This document shows, piece by piece, positions 8,967-18,707 of a stretch of DNA of 64,000 nt (position 1 is the stretch's first letter; each line of letters starts with the position of its first letter). The position numbers and the translations under genes were made by a program. The notes beneath the pieces were generated by a model that searched no databases, was not told the DNA's origin, and worked only from the letters and a program-made list of their open reading frames with translations. Source of the stretch: Pseudomonadales bacterium (GTDB taxonomy: Bacteria; Pseudomonadota; Gammaproteobacteria; Pseudomonadales; Pseudohongiellaceae). Location of the stretch: the NCBI GenBank assembly GCA_022827425.1, contig JAJDSZ010000075.1, positions 1 to 64,000 of the forward strand. Direction: 5' to 3'.

Positions 8967-10247
8967 GTGGTCAGCAATCCACTCACCCGGAACATCGACC
9001 TGTCGCGGCAGCCTTTCGACCTCGCCGCCTATGAGGCCGTGGACGGTTATCGCGGCCTGCGCGAAATCGCCCGGGGGCTGGAGCCTTCGGATGTGCTCGA
9101 CAAGGTCAGGGATTCGGGCCTCAAGGGCCGCGGCGGCGCCGGCTTTCCCACCGGGCTGAAATGGAGTTTCGTCCCCATGGGAGACGATGCGCCAAAGCAG
9201 AAATACTTCGTCGTCAATGCGGATGAAATGGAGCCGGGCACTTTCAAGGATCGCCTGCTCATGGAAGGCGACCCGCACCTGCTCATCGACGGCATGATCA
9301 TCGCCTCCTACGCCATCCAGGCGAATACCGCCTATATCTTCCTTCGCGGCGAGTACACCGAATCCGAACGCATCCTGCGCAAGGCCCTGGCGGAAGCCCA
9401 CGAACGGGGCTATCTCGGAAACAACATTCTCGACACCGGTTTCGATCTCGACATCATTCTCCACACCAGCGCCGGCCGCTATATCTGCGGCGAGGAAACC
9501 GCCCTGCTCAATGCCCTGGAAGGCAGGCGCGCCAATCCCCGGGCCAAGCCGCCCTTTCCCCAGGTCAGCGGGCTGTGGGGCAAGCCCACCATCGTCAATA
9601 ACGTGGAAACCATATGCAACCTGCCGGGGATCATGGCCTGGGGCAACGACTGGTACCGCGGTCTCACCAAGGGCAATGACCACGGCACCAAACTGTTCGG
9701 CGTCAGCGGCAAGGTGCGCAGCCCGGGCTGCTGGGAGTTGCCCCTGGGCACGCCGATCCGGGAACTGATGGAAGTCTATGCCGGCGGCATGCGCGACGGA
9801 CTCGAACTCAAGGGCTTTCTGCCAGGCGGCGGCTCCACGGATTTCATGCTGCCCGAGCATCTCGACCTCAATCTGGACTATGACGATATCGCCGGCGCGG
9901 GCAGCAGGCTGGCGACCGGCACCATGATCGTGCTCGACAACCAGACCTGCCCGGTGGGCATGATCGGCAACCTGATGACGTTTTTCTCCCACGAATCCTG
10001 CGGCTACTGCACGCCCTGCCGCGACGGCCTGCCCTGGGTCGATGAAATCTTCCGGGCGTTCGAGGCGGGGAAGGGCAGCCACCGGGATCTGGCGATTCTC
10101 GAGGAACACGTGGATTACCTGGGCCCGGGCAAGACCTTCTGCGCCCTGGCCCCCGGCGCCACCGCGCCGCTGGGCAGCGGCCTGCGCTATTTTCGCGAGG
10201 ATTTTGAACGCCATATCAGCGAACAACGCTGCCCCTATCGGCAATGA
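8967..10247 (+). CDS. nuoF: NADH-quinone oxidoreductase subunit F
   Basis: The NADH-oxidising subunit, binding FMN, NADH and cluster N3. LKGRGGAGFPTGLKW is the NADH/FMN glycine-rich loop, YICGEETALLNALEG the flavin site, and ESCGYCTPCRDG plus the later TFCALAPG supply the four cysteines of the [4Fe-4S] cluster. Length 426 is normal. The GTG start at 8967 is one base after the nuoE stop; the end overlaps nuoG by 4 bp. Confidence 0.96.
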   Translation: MVSNPLTRNIDLSRQPFDLAAYEAVDGYRGLREIARGLEPSDVLDKVRDSGLKGRGGAGFPTGLKWSFVPMGDDAPKQKYFVVNADEMEPGTFKDRLLMEGDPHLLIDGMIIASYAIQANTAYIFLRGEYTESERILRKALAEAHERGYLGNNILDTGFDLDIILHTSAGRYICGEETALLNALEGRRANPRAKPPFPQVSGLWGKPTIVNNVETICNLPGIMAWGNDWYRGLTKGNDHGTKLFGVSGKVRSPGCWELPLGTPIRELMEVYAGGMRDGLELKGFLPGGGSTDFMLPEHLDLNLDYDDIAGAGSRLATGTMIVLDNQTCPVGMIGNLMTFFSHESCGYCTPCRDGLPWVDEIFRAFEAGKGSHRDLAILEEHVDYLGPGKTFCALAPGATAPLGSGLRYFREDFERHISEQRCPYRQ

Positions 10248-13006
10248 CGATAATGACTGAAAAGACGAAAGTGGAAATCATCATCGACGATGTCGCCTAC
10301 CAGGTGAACGCCGACAGCAACCTGTTGCAGGAATGCCTGTCCCTGGGGCTGGACCTGCCGTATTTCTGCTGGCATCCCTGCATGGGTTCCGTGGGCGCCT
10401 GCCGCCAGTGCGCGGTGAAACAATACCGCAACGAAGATGACCGGGACGGCCTGCTCACCATGGCCTGCATGACGCCGGTCCAGCCCGGCGCGAGAATCTC
10501 CATTGCCGACCCGCAGGCGGTGGATTTCCGCGCCGGGGTCATCGAAAGCCTGATGATCAGCCATCCACACGATTGTCCGGTCTGCGAGGAGGGCGGCGAA
10601 TGTCACCTGCAGGACATGACATTGATGTCGGGCCACAATTACCGCCGCTACGACAAGAAGAAAGTCACCCACCGCAACCAGTATCTCGGCCCCTTCATCA
10701 ATCACGAGATGAACCGCTGCATCACCTGCTACCGCTGCGTGCGCTTCTATTCCGAATACGCCGGCGGGGTTGATCTCGCGGCCCAGGCGGCGCACCACCA
10801 CACCTATTTCGGCCGCCACGAGGAAGGCGCCCTGGAAAGCGAGTTCAGCGGAAACCTGGTCGAGGTTTGTCCCACCGGAGTTTTTACCGACAGGGTTTTC
10901 AGCGAAAACTACACGCGCAAATGGGATTTGCAGACCGCGCCCTCGATCTGCACCGGCTGCGGTGTGGGCTGCAATACCGCGCCCGGCGAGCGCTATGGCG
11001 AACTGCGCCGCATTGTCAATCGCTACCACGGCGAATTGAACGGCTACTTCATCTGCGACCGGGGCAGGTTCGGCACGGGCTACGTGAACCATGCCGAGCG
11101 TCTGCAACAGCCCCGGGACGGCGAAGGCAATGCGCTAACGGCCGATGCGGCGGCGGCGCGGTTGCGGGAAATCGCCGGCAGGGCCATCGCCATCGGCTCG
11201 CCCCGGGCGGGCAATGAGGCCAATCACGCCCTGCGCAAGCTCGTGGGCGAGGCGAACTTTCATGCGGGATTCTCCGCCGCGGAACAGGCCTGCATGGATG
11301 AAATCGCCGCACTCGCGGCGGACCCGGCCTTTCACAATCCTTCGATCCGGGAAATCGAACAGGCCGATGCCGTGCTAGTCCTCGGCGAGGACGTGACCAA
11401 CACCGCGCCGAGAATCGCCCTGGCCCTGCGCCAATCGGTTCGCAACCGGGCTTTTGAACTGGCGGATTCGGCGAGAATTCCCCACTGGCAGGATGCCGCC
11501 GTGCGCGAAATCGCCCAGCACGAACGCAGCCCCCTGTACCTGTTCGCCAGTGGCGCAACCCGGCTCGATGACGTCGCCGAAGCCGGCGTCATCGATACGC
11601 CTTCTGGCCTGGCCCGGAACGCATTCGCCCTGGCGCACCGGATTCACGCCGATGCGCCGGCGCCGAGCGGCGATGAAGAGGAAAATGCGGCGCGGCTTGC
11701 AAAGATTGCCGAACAACTGTCCGCGGCAAGAAGGCCATTGATCGTTGCCGGCGCCGGCAGCGGCCATGCGGATCTTATCCGGGCCGCCGGCAATATCGCC
11801 CGGGCGCTGCACAAACGGCGAGGCAATGGCGAGCGGAAGCCGGTGGACCTTTGCCTGCTTGCCGGGGAAGTCAACAGCCTGGGACTGCATCTGCTGGCCA
11901 GTCCGGAAAACAGTCTCGCCGCGGCGCTGGACAAACTGGCCAATGGCGGGGCGGAAAACCTCATCGTGCTGGAAAACGATCTCTACCGCCGCGCTTCCCA
12001 TGCCTTGGTGGACGCCGCCCTGAACGCCGCCAAAACCACCGTGGCGCTGGACCTGCTGCCCAATCGCACCACGGCCAAAGCGGATCTGGTCCTGCCGGTT
12101 ACCGCCTTCTCCGAGCAACAGGCGACTTATGTGAACTACGAGGGCAGGGCGCAACTCGCCTGGCAGGTGCACCGCAATCACAGCGCGGCGCGACCGGCCT
12201 GGCAGTGGACCGGAGATTTCGCCCATTTCCGCGAGGCCCTGACCGACTGCGCCGCCAGCGCGCCGGCCATGGCGAGGCTGGCGGAAGTGTTGCCGGATAC
12301 CTCCCATTTGCCCGGTGGCAGCAAGCTGCCGAGGCAGCCGGAACGCTACAGCGGCAGGACCGCCATGAAGGCCAATCTCGATGTGCACGAGCCAAAACAG
12401 GCACAGGACCCGGATTCGGCGCTGGCCTTTTCCATGGAAGGCGTTCCCGTGCGGCGCGACGCAACCCTGCTCGCCTCGCCCTGGGCGCCCCAGTGGAACT
12501 CCAATCAGAGCATCAGCAAGTTTCAGGACGAGATCAACGGGCCGCTCCGCCATGGCCATGGCGGCGCCTTGCTGCTTGAACGCGGCACAGGCGGCGCCGG
12601 TTTCTACCCGGTTCCAAACGCGGGCGGGGCCACCGGAATTGAACTGACGCCGGCGCGGCAGATTTTCGGCAGCGAGGAACTCAGCGCCCGCAGCGAAGCG
12701 ATCCGCAAGCGCATGACCGACGCCTATGTGGCGATTTCCCCCGAGCTTGCCGCCGAGCATGGCCTTTCCCATGGCGCAGCCGTGAGCGTACAGGGAGAAG
12801 ACGCCAGCGTGACCGTGCTGGCCTGCGTCCGCGGCAGCATGCCTTCCGGCGTCGCCGCCCTGCATGCCAGCGACCGGGAAATCGATTTCCATGGGCTTGG
12901 CGCCCGGGTCAGTCTGGCGCCGGCCGCCGGGGATACGCCCGCCGCGAGGGCGCTTGACCGCGGCCTTGGCGAGTTGATCGTTTCCGACCTGGCGCGGGGG
13001 GACTAG
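10244..13006 (+). CDS. nuoG: NADH-quinone oxidoreductase subunit G
   Basis: Largest peripheral subunit, carrying several Fe-S clusters and an inactive molybdopterin-oxidoreductase-like domain. The N-terminal ferredoxin domain has C residues in YFCWHPCMGSVGACRQCAV. The His-Cys cluster follows in SHPHDCPVCEEGGECHLQD, and the next cluster in RCITCYRCVRF with a later EVCPTG. CTGCGVGCNTAPGERYGELR is the extra N7 cluster motif found in E. coli-type enzymes. The C-terminal ~600 residues are the degenerate catalytic domain and diverge more. Length 920 is similar to E. coli (~908). Start ATG overlaps nuoF by 4 bp. Confidence 0.95.
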   Translation: MTIMTEKTKVEIIIDDVAYQVNADSNLLQECLSLGLDLPYFCWHPCMGSVGACRQCAVKQYRNEDDRDGLLTMACMTPVQPGARISIADPQAVDFRAGVIESLMISHPHDCPVCEEGGECHLQDMTLMSGHNYRRYDKKKVTHRNQYLGPFINHEMNRCITCYRCVRFYSEYAGGVDLAAQAAHHHTYFGRHEEGALESEFSGNLVEVCPTGVFTDRVFSENYTRKWDLQTAPSICTGCGVGCNTAPGERYGELRRIVNRYHGELNGYFICDRGRFGTGYVNHAERLQQPRDGEGNALTADAAAARLREIAGRAIAIGSPRAGNEANHALRKLVGEANFHAGFSAAEQACMDEIAALAADPAFHNPSIREIEQADAVLVLGEDVTNTAPRIALALRQSVRNRAFELADSARIPHWQDAAVREIAQHERSPLYLFASGATRLDDVAEAGVIDTPSGLARNAFALAHRIHADAPAPSGDEEENAARLAKIAEQLSAARRPLIVAGAGSGHADLIRAAGNIARALHKRRGNGERKPVDLCLLAGEVNSLGLHLLASPENSLAAALDKLANGGAENLIVLENDLYRRASHALVDAALNAAKTTVALDLLPNRTTAKADLVLPVTAFSEQQATYVNYEGRAQLAWQVHRNHSAARPAWQWTGDFAHFREALTDCAASAPAMARLAEVLPDTSHLPGGSKLPRQPERYSGRTAMKANLDVHEPKQAQDPDSALAFSMEGVPVRRDATLLASPWAPQWNSNQSISKFQDEINGPLRHGHGGALLLERGTGGAGFYPVPNAGGATGIELTPARQIFGSEELSARSEAIRKRMTDAYVAISPELAAEHGLSHGAAVSVQGEDASVTVLACVRGSMPSGVAALHASDREIDFHGLGARVSLAPAAGDTPAARALDRGLGELIVSDLARGD

Positions 13007-13009
13007 GGC

Positions 13010-13969
13010 GTGTCCAGTTTCGCAGTGGGGTCCGGCCTGAGTATCGCCAGCATTCTGCTGGCGGTGATCGTACTTGCCGCCATGCTGATCTGGGTCGAGC
13101 GGCGCCTGCTCGGCTTCTGGCAGGAAAGGCTCGGGCCCAACCGGGTTGGCTGGTTCGGCATCCTCCAGGTGGTCGCCGACATGATCAAGATATTCACCAA
13201 GGAAGACTGGGTGCCGCCATTCGCCGACCGGCTCAGTTTCGTGCTCGCTCCCGCCATCATCATGGTGGTGGTGCTGATGAGTTTCGCGGTGATTCCCTTC
13301 ACGCCGGAAATCGGCGTTATCGATTCCAATATCGGTGTGCTGTTCGTGCTCGCCATGGCTTCCCTCGGCGCCTACAGCGTCATGCTTGGCGGGCTTTCCT
13401 CGAACAACAAGTACGCCCTGCTCGGCAGCCTGCGGGCGGCGGCCCAGATGGTCAGCTACGAAGTCTTCATGGGCATCTCCCTGCTTGGGGTGGTCGTGCT
13501 TGCCGGCAGTTTCAACCTGCGCGGGATTGTGGAATCCCAGGCCGACGGCTGGTACATCATTCCCCAGTGCATCGGTTTCCTGATTTTCCTGATTGCCGGC
13601 GTGGCGGAAAGCCATCGGCTGCCATTCGATATTCCCGAGGCGGAGCAGGAAATCTGCGCCGGCTATCACACCGAATACTCCGGCATGAAGTTCGGCATGT
13701 TCTTCGTCGGCGAGTATCTCGGCCTCGTGCTGATATCCTCGCTGATCACGGTGCTGTTTTTCGGCGGCTGGCTCGGGCCCTCGTTTCTGCCGCCGATTGT
13801 CTGGTTCGCCCTCAAGGCGGGGTTTTTCATCGCCTTTTTCATTCTCATGCGCGCCGCGCTGCCGCGGCCCCGCTATGACCAGCTCATGAGCTACGGCTGG
13901 CTGTTCCTGTTGCCATTGTCGCTGCTCAATCTGCTGCTTACCGGCGTGGTGGTGCTGAGCACATTGTAG
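13010..13969 (+). CDS. nuoH: NADH-quinone oxidoreductase subunit H
   Basis: Membrane subunit that forms the quinone entry channel with NuoB/D and couples it to proton pumping. About eight membrane helices are visible. Conserved loops are [41 protein letters not shown] and [12 protein letters not shown]. The loop after PEAE reads [12 protein letters not shown] where most relatives have [12 protein letters not shown], a mild divergence. GTG start three bases after nuoG. Length 319. Confidence 0.95.
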   Translation: MSSFAVGSGLSIASILLAVIVLAAMLIWVERRLLGFWQERLGPNRVGWFGILQVVADMIKIFTKEDWVPPFADRLSFVLAPAIIMVVVLMSFAVIPFTPEIGVIDSNIGVLFVLAMASLGAYSVMLGGLSSNNKYALLGSLRAAAQMVSYEVFMGISLLGVVVLAGSFNLRGIVESQADGWYIIPQCIGFLIFLIAGVAESHRLPFDIPEAEQEICAGYHTEYSGMKFGMFFVGEYLGLVLISSLITVLFFGGWLGPSFLPPIVWFALKAGFFIAFFILMRAALPRPRYDQLMSYGWLFLLPLSLLNLLLTGVVVLSTL

Positions 13970-14016
13970 GAGGAGACGATGCACAAGCTGCCAGAGTCAT
14001 TTCGCGGGGGGCCGCT

Positions 14017-14556
14017 ATGTTCAGCCTGATCCGGGACACCCTGCTCAGTCAGGCGGTTACCCTGTGGCGCGTGTTCCGCAAGCTGTTCGTCAAGGCGGAC
14101 ACGGTCCAGTATCCCGACGAGCAGCCCTACATGTTCCCCCGCTGGCGGGGCCGCATCATTCTCAGCCGGGACCCGGACGGAGAGGAGCGCTGCGTCGCCT
14201 GCAATCTCTGCGCCGTGGCCTGCCCGGTGGATTGCATCGCCCTGCAGAAAGCCGAAACCGAAGACGGCCGCTGGTATCCGGAGTTCTTCCGCATCAATTT
14301 CTCCCGCTGCATCATGTGCGGATTCTGCGAGGAGGCCTGCCCCACCAATGCCATCCAGTTAACACCGGATTTTGAAATGGCGGAATACGTGCGCCAGGAC
14401 ATGGTCTGGGAAAAGGAAGACCTGCTCATCGACGGCACCGGCAAGTACCACGATTACAACTTCTACCGGGTTGCCGGCAAGCGGGTCGCCGGCAAGGACA
14501 AGGGCGAGGCGCTCAACGAAGCCGAGCCGGTGGACGTGCGGAGCCTGCTGCCATGA
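14017..14556 (+). CDS. nuoI: NADH-quinone oxidoreductase subunit I
   Basis: Ferredoxin-like subunit carrying clusters N6a and N6b. Both [4Fe-4S] motifs are intact: [12 protein letters not shown] and [12 protein letters not shown]. The N-terminal amphipathic region docks on the membrane arm. Length 179 matches E. coli (180). A 47-bp gap separates it from nuoH, the largest internal gap but one; it contains an out-of-frame ATG at 13979 and no gene. The end overlaps nuoJ by 4 bp. Confidence 0.96.
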   Translation: MFSLIRDTLLSQAVTLWRVFRKLFVKADTVQYPDEQPYMFPRWRGRIILSRDPDGEERCVACNLCAVACPVDCIALQKAETEDGRWYPEFFRINFSRCIMCGFCEEACPTNAIQLTPDFEMAEYVRQDMVWEKEDLLIDGTGKYHDYNFYRVAGKRVAGKDKGEALNEAEPVDVRSLLP

Positions 14557-15053
14557 TACTGCTGTTCTATCTTGCGGCCGCGGTGGCGGTGATCGCCACC
14601 ATCGGCGTGATCGTCCAGAGCAATATCGTCCATGGTCTGCTGTACCTGATTCTGTCGCTGCTCGCGGTGGCGGTGATTTTCTATGTGCTCGGGGCGCCGC
14701 TGGCGGCCATGCTCGAGGCCATCGTCTACGCCGGGGCCATCATGGTGCTGTTCCTGTTCGTGATCATGATGCTCAATCTCGGCCAGAATACCCGGGATCA
14801 GGAGCGGCAGTGGCTGCGGGCCGGCGGCTGGCTGCTGCCGGCGCTTCTCGCCGCGGTATTGCTGGGCCAGTTGCTCTACGTCATGAATGGCGTGGAAGGC
14901 TTGTCAGTCTCCGAACAGGTGGGCGTGATGGCGGTGGGTTCGCGGCTGTTCGGGCCCTATGTGCTGGCGGTGGAACTCGCTTCCATCCTGCTGCTGGCGG
15001 GGCTCGTGTCGGCCTATCACCTGGCCCGGCAGGTCCGCTCGGGAGACGAATGA
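14553..15053 (+). CDS. nuoJ: NADH-quinone oxidoreductase subunit J
   Basis: Membrane-arm subunit with five predicted helices. The third helix, with [22 protein letters not shown], contains the pi-bulge and conserved Glu/Tyr/Gly residues of the family. Length 166. Both ends overlap neighbours by 4 bp (nuoI and nuoK), so translation is coupled. Confidence 0.94.
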   Translation: MILLFYLAAAVAVIATIGVIVQSNIVHGLLYLILSLLAVAVIFYVLGAPLAAMLEAIVYAGAIMVLFLFVIMMLNLGQNTRDQERQWLRAGGWLLPALLAAVLLGQLLYVMNGVEGLSVSEQVGVMAVGSRLFGPYVLAVELASILLLAGLVSAYHLARQVRSGDE

Positions 15054-15361
15054 TGGGAGGCATACCCATTGCCCATGGCCTGATCCTGGCGGGAATCCTG
15101 TTCTGCCTGGGTCTCATCGGTGTGCTGACCCGGCGCAATATCGTGTTTGTGCTGATGTCCCTGGAAATCATGCTCAATGCCTGCGGGCTGGCCTTTATCG
15201 TTGCCGGTTCGCGCTGGGGCCATCCCGACGGGCAGATCATGTTCATTCTGATCCTGACCCTGGCCGCGGCGGAAGTGGCGGTGGGCCTGAGCCTGATCAT
15301 CCAGTTGTACCGGCGTTACCAGACTGTCGACATCAATGTGCTCAGTGAATTGAAGGGATAG
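15050..15361 (+). CDS. nuoK: NADH-quinone oxidoreductase subunit K
   Basis: Small antiporter-like subunit (MrpC family), 103 residues with three helices. The two conserved membrane glutamates for proton transfer are in [13 protein letters not shown] and [14 protein letters not shown] at 15050 overlaps the nuoJ stop as ATGA; a second ATG at 15053 would give one residue less. Confidence 0.95.
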   Translation: MMGGIPIAHGLILAGILFCLGLIGVLTRRNIVFVLMSLEIMLNACGLAFIVAGSRWGHPDGQIMFILILTLAAAEVAVGLSLIIQLYRRYQTVDINVLSELKG

Positions 15362-15366
15362 GGAAA

Positions 15367-17211
15367 GTGCTTGACCTGATCTGGCTGCTGCCGACTTTTC
15401 CACTGCTGGGATTCCTGATCCTGGCTCTTAGCGAGGGCCGTCTCAACAAGAACATCGCCGGCTGGGTCGGCGCCGGCAGCGTGGGGCTGTCCTTTGTGGT
15501 GGCCGCGCTCGCGGCGATGGCCTTTCTCGGGTCCGGGCTGGAAAGCCATACCGTGTCGTTGTGGACCTGGATGTCCGTGGCCGGTTTTGATCCGGGCTGG
15601 CATCTCTATCTCGACGGCCTGTCGCTGGTGATGGTGCTGGTGATTACCGGCGTCGGCTTCCTCATTCACGTCTATTCCACCGGCTACATGGCCGACGACC
15701 CGGATTTCGCGCGCTTTTTCTGCTACATGAACCTGTTCGTCTTCGCCATGCTGCTGCTGGTGCTGGGGGACAATCTGCTGCTGCTCTATCTGGGCTGGGA
15801 AGGCGTGGGCCTTTGCAGTTATCTGCTGATCGGCTTCTGGTACGACGATCCCGGGAACGGCTATGCCGCCCGCAAGGCTTTCGTGGTTACCCGGGTGGGC
15901 GATACCGCCATGGCCATTGGCCTGTTTCTGCTGTTCGTCCAGCTCGGCACGCTGAATATCCAGGAACTGCTCCACGCCGCCGAACTCGAATGGGCTGCGG
16001 GTTCGACCCTGCCGGCGATTACCGCCCTGCTGCTGCTCGGCGGAGCGGTGGGCAAGTCCGCCCAGTTGCCATTGCAGACCTGGCTGCCGGACGCCATGGC
16101 GGGTCCGACTCCCATCAGCGCCCTGATCCACGCCGCCACCATGGTCACCGCCGGGGTCTATCTCATCGCCCGCACCCATGTGCTTTTCGAACTCGCGCCC
16201 GATGTGCAAATTCTGGTGGCCTGGGTGGGCCTGACCACCCTGCTCATGGCCGGTTTTACCGCCATGACCCAGAGCGACATCAAGCGCATCCTGGCGTTTT
16301 CCACGGTTTCCCAGATCGGCTACATGTTTCTCGGCCTCGGCGTGGGCGCCTGGTCCGGGGCGATTTTCCACCTGATGACCCATGCCTTCTTCAAGGCGCT
16401 GCTGTTCCTCGGCGCCGGCGCGGTCATCCTCAGCCTGCACCACGAGCAGGACATCTTCCGCATGGGCGGCAAGCGCAGGCAGTTGCCGGTGGGATTTCTC
16501 TGCTTTCTCATCGGCGGGCTGGCCCTGACCGCCTTTCCCTATACTTCCGGCTATTTCAGCAAGGATGAAATCCTGCTGGCGGCGCTGGAAGTGGAAGGGC
16601 CTGGCTTCTGGCTCTGGCTGGGCGGCGTGGTGGGCGCCTTCTTCACCGGCATCTATACTTTCCGCCTGTTCTTCGTGGTGTTCTTCGGGAGAAGCAGGGC
16701 GCATCACGACGCCACGGAAGTCAAGGGAATGAATATTGTCCTGCCGCTGGGCGTCCTGATGGTCCTGTCCCTGCTGGGGGGCTGGATTCCGGTGCCGCTT
16801 GACGCGGTGTTCGGCCATCACGCCGGGGAGCACCACGTCAGCGCGCTGCTGCATGGGGTCATGATCGCCGCGCCCCTGGCCGGAATCGCCATCAGCTACC
16901 TGATTTACGGAACCGGGGCCTTGCCGGCGGAGCGGATCATGGCCCTGCCCGGAGCGAGAGCCCTGCATCGCTTCTGGCACAGCGGCTGGGGCATGGACCG
17001 CCTGTACGATGCGCTGTTCGTCCATCCCTTCCTGTGGCTTGCCCGGGTCAATGCAAAAGATGTGATCGACGCCTTCTACAATGGCCTAGCCTCGCTGAGC
17101 CGGGCGGGGCATCTGCTGATTGTCCGCAGCCAGACCGGCTATCTGCGCTGGTACGCCCTGTCCATGGCCGCGGGTCTGGTGCTGCTGGTGACGGTGGGAA
17201 TGCTGCTGTGA
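15367..17211 (+). CDS. nuoL: NADH-quinone oxidoreductase subunit L
   Basis: Distal antiporter-like proton pump of complex I with the long lateral C-terminal helix. About 16 helices over 614 residues. LGWEGVGLCSYLLIGFWY contains the key Glu of helix 5, and PLQTWLPDAMAGPTPISALIHAATMVTAGVY the discontinuous helix and conserved His/Lys region. GTG start at 15367; its stop overlaps the nuoM start. Confidence 0.96.
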   Translation: MLDLIWLLPTFPLLGFLILALSEGRLNKNIAGWVGAGSVGLSFVVAALAAMAFLGSGLESHTVSLWTWMSVAGFDPGWHLYLDGLSLVMVLVITGVGFLIHVYSTGYMADDPDFARFFCYMNLFVFAMLLLVLGDNLLLLYLGWEGVGLCSYLLIGFWYDDPGNGYAARKAFVVTRVGDTAMAIGLFLLFVQLGTLNIQELLHAAELEWAAGSTLPAITALLLLGGAVGKSAQLPLQTWLPDAMAGPTPISALIHAATMVTAGVYLIARTHVLFELAPDVQILVAWVGLTTLLMAGFTAMTQSDIKRILAFSTVSQIGYMFLGLGVGAWSGAIFHLMTHAFFKALLFLGAGAVILSLHHEQDIFRMGGKRRQLPVGFLCFLIGGLALTAFPYTSGYFSKDEILLAALEVEGPGFWLWLGGVVGAFFTGIYTFRLFFVVFFGRSRAHHDATEVKGMNIVLPLGVLMVLSLLGGWIPVPLDAVFGHHAGEHHVSALLHGVMIAAPLAGIAISYLIYGTGALPAERIMALPGARALHRFWHSGWGMDRLYDALFVHPFLWLARVNAKDVIDAFYNGLASLSRAGHLLIVRSQTGYLRWYALSMAAGLVLLVTVGMLL

Positions 17212-18707
17212 TCCTGACCCTGCTCATCGCCCTGCTTTTCCTCGGCGGCCTGCTCGCCTGGTTCAGCGAGCGCGTCAACCCCGCCTGGCCGCGCTGGGTG
17301 GCCCTGGGGGTGCTCGGCCTGGAACTGCTGCTGATGCTGGGCCTGCTGGGGGCTTCGCCGGAAAACGGCTGGCTGGCGGAATACAACCGGGCCTGGCTGC
17401 CCCGTTTCGGCATTTCCCTGCATTTCGCCGCCGACGGCCTGTCGCTGCTCCTGCTGCTGCTCACCGCCTTCCTGGGAATCATCGCGGTGGGTTCGGCCTG
17501 GAACGAGATTACCGGGCGCGCGGGTTTCTTCTATTTCAACCTGCTCTGGACCCTGGCCGGCGTAGTGGGCATCTTCACCGCCCTGGACCTGTTCCTGTTC
17601 TTCTTTTTCTGGGAAGTCATGCTGATCCCGATGTATTTCATCATCGCGATCTGGGGCCACGAGAACAAGTTCTACGCCGCCAAGAAGTTCTTCATCTTCA
17701 CCCAGGTCAGCGGCCTGCTGATGCTGGTGGCCATTGCCGTGCTGGCCTGGTTCCACTATCTGCAATTCGGCTTTTTCAGTTTCGACTATCTTGACCTGCT
17801 CAATGTGCGCATGAACCGCGGGATGGAAATGTGGGTCATGCTCGGGTTTTTCGTCGGCTTCGCCACCAAGTTGCCCAGCGCGCCCTTTCACAACTGGCTG
17901 CCCGACGCCCACAGCCAGGCGCCCAGCGCCGGCAGCATCATTCTGGCCGGCGTTCTGCTCAAGACCGGCGCCTATGGCCTGATCCGCTTTGCCGTGCCGC
18001 TGTTTCCCACCGCCGCGGCGGAATTCGCCCCGGTGGCCATGACCCTGGCCGCCATCAGCATTCTGTATTGCGCCAAGGTGGCTTTCGCCCAGGCGGACCT
18101 GAAACGGCTGATCGCCTACACCAGCGTCAGCCATATGGGCTTTGTCACCCTGGGCGTGTACGCCTGGAATGAGCTTGCCCTGCAGGGGGCGGTCATGACC
18201 ATGCTCGCCCACGGGCTGAGTTCCGCCGCCCTGTTCATGCTCGCCGGCGGCTTGCAGCACCGGATTCATACCCGCAACATGTTTGAGATGGGCGGCTTCT
18301 GGGGCCGCGTGCCGCGCATGTCGGCGGTGGCGATGTTCTTTTCCATTGCCGCCCTGGGCATGCCCGGGCTGGGCAATTTCATCGGCGAGTTCCTGTCCCT
18401 GCTGGGCGCTTTCCAGGCCAACCCGCCGCTGACGATCATTTCCGCCTTTGGCCTGATTTTCGCCTCGGTGTATTCGCTGTGGGTGATGCAGAAAGTGTTT
18501 CAGGGCAAGTATGCCGACGACGCCTTTGACGGCAGCGGCTTGCGCGACCTGGACAACCGCGAAATGGCCTTTTATGCCGCCATGATGCTGGGCCTGGTGT
18601 GGATGGGGGTGTATCCCCAGTCTTTCCTCGATCTTTCGGCGCCGACCCTGCAGGCCCTGCTTGACGGGCAGTTGGGGCAGTCCCTGACGGGAGTCGCGCG
18701 GCCATGA
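17208..18707 (+). CDS. nuoM: NADH-quinone oxidoreductase subunit M
   Basis: Second large antiporter-like proton-pumping subunit, ~14 helices, 499 residues (E. coli 509). FFFFWEVMLIPMYFIIAIWG carries the essential helix-5 Glu, and KLPSAPFHNWLPDAHSQAP the conserved Lys and discontinuous helix. The GTG at 17208 overlaps the nuoL stop as GTGA. An open frame reaching back to 17034 would overlap nuoL by 178 bp and only reads nuoL out of frame. Confidence 0.95.
   Translation: MILTLLIALLFLGGLLAWFSERVNPAWPRWVALGVLGLELLLMLGLLGASPENGWLAEYNRAWLPRFGISLHFAADGLSLLLLLLTAFLGIIAVGSAWNEITGRAGFFYFNLLWTLAGVVGIFTALDLFLFFFFWEVMLIPMYFIIAIWGHENKFYAAKKFFIFTQVSGLLMLVAIAVLAWFHYLQFGFFSFDYLDLLNVRMNRGMEMWVMLGFFVGFATKLPSAPFHNWLPDAHSQAPSAGSIILAGVLLKTGAYGLIRFAVPLFPTAAAEFAPVAMTLAAISILYCAKVAFAQADLKRLIAYTSVSHMGFVTLGVYAWNELALQGAVMTMLAHGLSSAALFMLAGGLQHRIHTRNMFEMGGFWGRVPRMSAVAMFFSIAALGMPGLGNFIGEFLSLLGAFQANPPLTIISAFGLIFASVYSLWVMQKVFQGKYADDAFDGSGLRDLDNREMAFYAAMMLGLVWMGVYPQSFLDLSAPTLQALLDGQLGQSLTGVARP

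Noticed and set aside
11375..13984. 869-codon frame antisense to nuoG/nuoH
   Set aside because: Shadow of the nuo genes; no motif and no ribosome site.
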